From: Cavia porcellus
Lineage: Eukaryota > Chordata > Mammalia > Rodentia > Caviidae
Direction of reading: 5' to 3'
Assembly (NCBI RefSeq): GCF_034190915.1
Contig: NW_026947484.1
Span: forward strand, 206,038,657 to 206,102,656
Length of the DNA: 64,000 nucleotides
This document shows, one piece after another, positions 59,932 to 64,000 of this stretch. The position numbers and the translations under genes are program-made. Under the pieces are notes generated by a model. The model made no database searches. It was given only the letters and a program-made list of their open reading frames with translations, and had not been told where the DNA came from. Every line of letters begins with the position of its first letter. Positions within the stretch are counted from its first letter, which is position 1.

Positions 59932-60984
59932 CAAAATGTCTATGGCAGTGAGCAGTGGGGGTAAACATTGATTTAGACCAGTCAAAATTCATTTTCTGAT
60001 CATAGTTGCCCCAAAATCAAAATTAATGTCTCATCAGTAACAAGGAGGACTAGATATTGCTTAGGCACCAGCAATGTAGACTGTCATAGTTCATTTTCCA
60101 CTCATTTTTTTCTTTGGGAACTGCAAGAAACAGGCTAGTCCCTGGAAGCACTTATGAAGACCACTGTTTTCTTACTTTTCCCTTGTGTTTAGGGCTGAAC
60201 AGAGACCACATTGCATATATGGAAAATCACCTCTGGGGCATTTTGTCGTTTTAAGGACACTACCTCCTCCTCTAGATCACTTCTACCTGGAGATCAATAA
60301 GCTTCCCTCTAAGCTGTAATCTCAAACCTTTCTGTAGCTTCAGAGTAAAGCTAAAGTTGAGCTTTTCTGCTTGTCAGTCATACACAGTTTTGGACTGATA
60401 ATAGAAGAGATAGTGGAATATTGGTAATAGATGATTCATTAACAGATGTTCTTTGCTTTTTAAAAAAAATCAATAGAAGTTTCCAAGCTAAACATTATGG
60501 AGCCAGATATAATGTGTACTGAAAGAATTTAAAGTTAAGATCATAGCTCTATTCAGCTGGAGGGAATAGTTTTTAATCACTTGCAACAGATGACTAGAGA
60601 CTAGAGAGGATACACTATAACATACATTGACTTTATTTTCAGCTTTCTCTCTGTTAACATTCTGTCTCACCAGAATTTTTCCTTCCCTGCTAACAATAGA
60701 TTTAACTCATAGTTAGTTAGTTTGTAGCCTTGTTTGGGGGAGTGAAGGATGGATGCAGTTGTGTTTGGGGTTAAAGCAGAGAGGATACAGAAGACACTAT
60801 TTGTTATCATGCCTTTTGTCTTGACTCCAGGACCCTCTTTAGTGCAGTGAATATCAGTCGTATGTTTTTATGCTGCATACCTTTGTTGTCTGATAGGTGT
60901 AAAGCTTGTGTAGACTTAGTGTTTGCATTCCTTTTCTAGAGCAAAAGTAATAGAAGTATTCAGTATTGAGAAAAGCCTTTTCAC
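59932..60984. other. Unique sequence
   Basis: No gene or repeat recognised. Confidence 0.35.
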
Positions 60985-61185
60985 CTAGTGAGTGACACAA
61001 GCTTACAATACCTGGACTCTGGGAGAATGAGGCAGGAGAATCACAAATGCCAGTCCCATTTGGGCAACTCAGTGACTTAGTGAGACACTGTCTCAAAACC
61101 AAATTAAAAAAAAAAAAGGTCTGGGAAGATAGTTCAAGGGGAAAGCTTGGATTTAATTTCTAGGGTGGGTGGGGTTGAGAAGCCT
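60985..61185 (+). mobile_element. B1-ID dimeric SINE
   Basis: B1 half ('ggactctgggagaatgaggcaggagaatcac' to 'gtgagacactgtctcaaaa'), A-rich linker, ID half ('gtctgggaagatagttcaagg' to 'atttctaggg'). Confidence 0.8.
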
Positions 61186-61189
61186 CTAA

Positions 61190-61660
61190 ATCAAGAAAGG
61201 GTGACTAATTTTACCACATCCATATTGTGATTTCTCCCTCTCCTTTGACAGCAGCCAAGTGGAACTCAACCAAAGGATTCTATGTAACAACTTCTTTCTT
61301 CACTTTTTTCTCCAGGGGGTTAAAGGATTTTCTTGGCCTTTAATGACAGTTTGCAATTATATTCTCAATCCCCAAAGTAACATTGCATGACAATGTTTTC
61401 CTGAGAGGGCTGACAGTAGGCTTGTATTGGTCTCCTCAGAATCAGTTATGGGGCCATTTGTTAAGGGCAATGGGAAACCTTAGATGAAGCCGGGGCGGGA
61501 AACTTTGTGGGATAGAAACACATTCATCTAAATTGAAATCTAAGGAGCACTATTATCCTAACACTTAGAACAAAGACTTACACCTTAGACTTAACTAGGA
61601 ACTAGTGAAGAATTTGGCAGAATCTCCTGGGCTCTAAGTAAGTGAGCTCTTTTTATGCTA
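61190..61660. other. Unique sequence
   Basis: No gene seen. Confidence 0.35.
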
Positions 61661-61664
61661 AACA

Positions 61665-61735
61665 ACGTAGGGGCAGTAGTAGAATGCTGCATGGTACTCA
61701 AGATCCTGGGTTTAACCCTCAACACTGAAAATAAA
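61665..61735 (+). mobile_element. ID-like SINE, diverged
   Basis: 'aggggcagtagtagaatgctgcatgg-actcaagatcctgggtttaaccctcaacact' follows the ID body. Confidence 0.6.
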
Positions 61736-62190
61736 GTCTAGAAATTTTCTTTTAGAAGTTATACTTTAACAAATGTGCATGTAAGTGAGAGAAAATGCAA
61801 GCTCAGGGCTTTAGTAAGAAAGCTTTGATTATCATTTTATACATTTAATAGAAAGCATTAAGACACGTGGAACTTATACATTGCTTTTGGCTGTAGGTAA
61901 TTTTAATTGAAAAAATGAAATTGGTGCTCTTTCCTTCCTTTCTTCATAATATGCATATAACTCTAAGAGTTTTTAATTTAGTATATAGAAAATAATTGAG
62001 ACAAAATATTTTAAGTAACTTGAACCAGTAGTTTTGTATTAATTCAATTTAGTTTAGAAGGTGAAGGAAAAGAAGAGATACACTACTTTTGAATGATTAA
62101 AAATTGGCAAAAACTGGAATGAGTGGAAAAAAATTTGAAGACTATTTCTGAATCCTTAGTATCCAGGACAGGATCCCAGACATACCAGAA

Positions 62191-62192
<2 letters not shown>

Positions 62193-62248
<56 letters not shown>
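62193..62248. repeat. (CA)n microsatellite
   Basis: About 28 CA units. Confidence 0.97.
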
Positions 62249-62252
<4 letters not shown>

Positions 62253-62476
62253 AGTATTTATAGAGCTAGTATGTTTTCCTATTCAAAAATTTTAATAATT
62301 AAAAATGTTGGAATAATTTTAGACTAACAGAAAATTTCCAAAAATGGAGAAGAAAATCTCAAATACCCTTCATTCAAATCTTCTAATGTAGACATGTCAA
62401 GCACTCAAAAATTAACATTGGAATCATCTGGGCTCCAGATTTAACTCAAATTTCCATAGTTGTCCTACTACATATA

Positions 62477-62477
<1 letters not shown>

Positions 62478-62508
<31 letters not shown>

Positions 62509-62600
62509 ACAACATCATCATTTTGGGGTACCAGGAATTAAACTCAGAACCTCATGCTTGTTATGTAAGTGCTGTGCCACTGAGCTAATCCCCAGCCCCA
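62478..62600 (-). mobile_element. ID-like SINE, antisense, with (CAT)n tail
   Basis: A (CAT)n array adjoins 'ccaggaattaaactcagaacctcatgcttgttatgtaagtgctgtgccactgagctaatccccagccc', the inverted ID body. Confidence 0.85.
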
Positions 62601-62604
62601 GTTA

Positions 62605-63712
62605 TCCTATTTCAGGAGGCCACACGGCATTTGCTCACTGTGTGCTTTTTGCTGGACATTATGTGCTTTGTTCCGTATCGCATTGACTGGGCTAAAGGAG
62701 CAGAGACAGGCACTTTATAGACTGTCCCTCAGTGGAGGACTGTTATTTTCTCATACTTTTTGGTGGAGAGGCTGTGGAGGTGCAATGCCATGCCATTACA
62801 TCCTGTCAGGGGTGCATGCCTTTACCGTAACATAGCTCTGGTGTCCACACCACAGCAGCTACCAGTGCTTGAGGAGGGGTTTGCAATCCTTCTCTTTCCA
62901 GAACTTGTTCATCTAGCACAGAACCTGGCACTAAAAAATGCTCATTTCATAAAGAATACACTACGATTTTCTTCACAGATGTGAACGTTCTTGTCCGGGT
63001 TCTCCATTTGTCACCTGCTGGAATTCTGAGAAGTTTATTCTCCTATCACTCTTCTCTTGATTCAAGATTGTTTTTGTCCACAGCATTGAAGTAACTGAAA
63101 TCAAGAAACAAACAAACCTAGAGTATTCCTGACCCTCATGTCACTCAGTCTCTTAGTCTCTCAGCTCAGCTTTACCATATCTGCTCTTCAGATGAAAACT
63201 TGGATAGTGGAAGAGAGAAATTCTCTTTTCACAAGAGAAGGGAGAACTTATATCTCTCGTGGTGGCTTTCCTTGCCAGGGAACTCATGTCCCTGATTTAG
63301 CTTTCCTTTGCACCCAGGGGCACAGATTGGCCTGTGTCTTGTGCACAGACCCTGCTCAGCTGTCTCAGAAAAGCCTGCCCCAGGAGCTTGTTAGTGGAAG
63401 CTGTCAGTTTTAACCTTTCTAGATTATCTTATTTCTATTGTATCTTATTTCATGAAATGAGCTTTTACAAGTGTGGTTTCCAGAGTTAGTTTAGCTTGAC
63501 CTTTTAATGCATCACACATTCCCAGGAGCCAGTCCAGGAGAAGCATCTTTAGCTGCCATGTGGTTGCATCTGTCCTTGAGGAATCCAGGGCCAGGGATGA
63601 GGATGTCAAAGTGGCTCTGGCATGGGGATCCATCCCCTTTGTGTGAGCATGGACAGCACAGATGAGAGGAAGCAATGGGTGTGTGTATCCTGTGTTTCGT
63701 GACAGCAGTGTA
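62605..63712. other. Unique sequence, no gene seen
   Basis: Open frames here show no family motif. Confidence 0.35.
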
Positions 63713-63713
63713 T

Positions 63714-63805
63714 CTGGTATGGCCACGGATAATACTGCTTTTCTGGTTGTCTTTCCTATCTGATATGGCCATGGATAATACTATTTTCTCGTTATCTTTT
63801 CTATC
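63714..63805. repeat. Two-unit 46-bp tandem duplication
   Basis: CTG(G/A)TATGGCCA(C/T)GGATAATACT recurs 46 bp apart, each followed by a T-rich TTCT-GTT-TCTTT-CTATC stretch. Confidence 0.85.
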
Positions 63806-63827
63806 AACCATGGCTTAGGAGAACTTA

Positions 63828-64000
63828 AAAACTTTTTTTATACTTTCTTTCACATTTTTATTGATGCATTTCAGATATACATAGCGATCAGATTCAACAT
63901 AGGGAATTTGTATCGGTACAATTCGCTTCTCCCCCCCCCCCATTTTCCCCTCTTCTTTCAACCATTCTTACCCTCTTTATAAAAACTTTATTTCCATTTT
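63828..64000 (-). mobile_element. Possible L1 3' end, antisense, cut by window edge
   Basis: 'cacatttttattgatgcatttcagatatacata' resembles the inverted 3' region of older mammalian L1s. A C-run at 63,932-63,941 follows. Partial and uncertain. Confidence 0.3.

Overview
This is a stretch of mammalian nuclear genome, most likely from a non-murid rodent. It carries B1-like (7SL-derived) and ID-like (tRNA-derived) SINEs, including B1+ID dimers of the kind known from squirrel-related and some other non-murid rodents, together with MaLR-type LTRs, rodent-style L1 elements and long CA, CTT and GA microsatellites. I see no complete host protein-coding gene, tRNA, rRNA, CRISPR array or bacterial operon. 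Nearly every long open frame is either a fragment of a retroelement or an artefact of a simple repeat. The window looks intergenic or deeply intronic. One short minus-strand open segment near 25.1-25.2 kb with splice-like edges is the only candidate host exon.

Layout. 0-3.2 kb: MaLR-like LTR, a compound pentanucleotide repeat grown from a B1 tail, an ID copy. 3.25-9.0 kb: ERV-A, a gammaretrovirus-like (class I) provirus with two almost identical ~500-bp LTRs and a 4-bp target duplication. It has a leader with a 42-bp tandem repeat that builds four identical hairpins, and badly broken gag, pol and env remnants. 9-12 kb: mostly unique sequence. 12.1-15.1 kb: 5'-truncated antisense L1 carrying a B1. 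15.8-16.7 kb: SINE and CTT-repeat cluster. 16.7-33.9 kb: mostly unique sequence with scattered SINEs, MIR-like fragments, MaLR-like LTRs, a duplicated 130-bp module and a perfect AT hairpin. 33.9-39.8 kb: a full-length antisense L1 with a short target duplication, 3'UTR, ORF2, ORF1 and GC-rich 5'UTR, both ORFs broken. 39.8-46.7 kb: sparse repeats and a CA/GA microsatellite. 46.7-57.0 kb: ERV-B, a betaretrovirus-like (class II, Lys-type primer site) provirus with matrix, capsid, zinc knuckle, dUTPase and integrase-end remnants. A second class I provirus (ERV-C, 47.66-52.05 kb, ~305-bp LTRs) lies nested inside its gag. 57-64 kb: MaLR-like LTRs, SINEs and microsatellites, ending in what may be an L1 3' end.

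The most interesting object is ERV-A. Its LTRs differ by one substitution plus a C-run length change, so it inserted recently, yet its genes are ruined and much of the interior is AT-rich sequence I cannot place. That combination suggests a non-autonomous family moved by proteins supplied in trans, comparable in logic to mouse VL30, with a repeated-hairpin leader as a candidate packaging element. No functional viral gene is present in any of the three proviruses.
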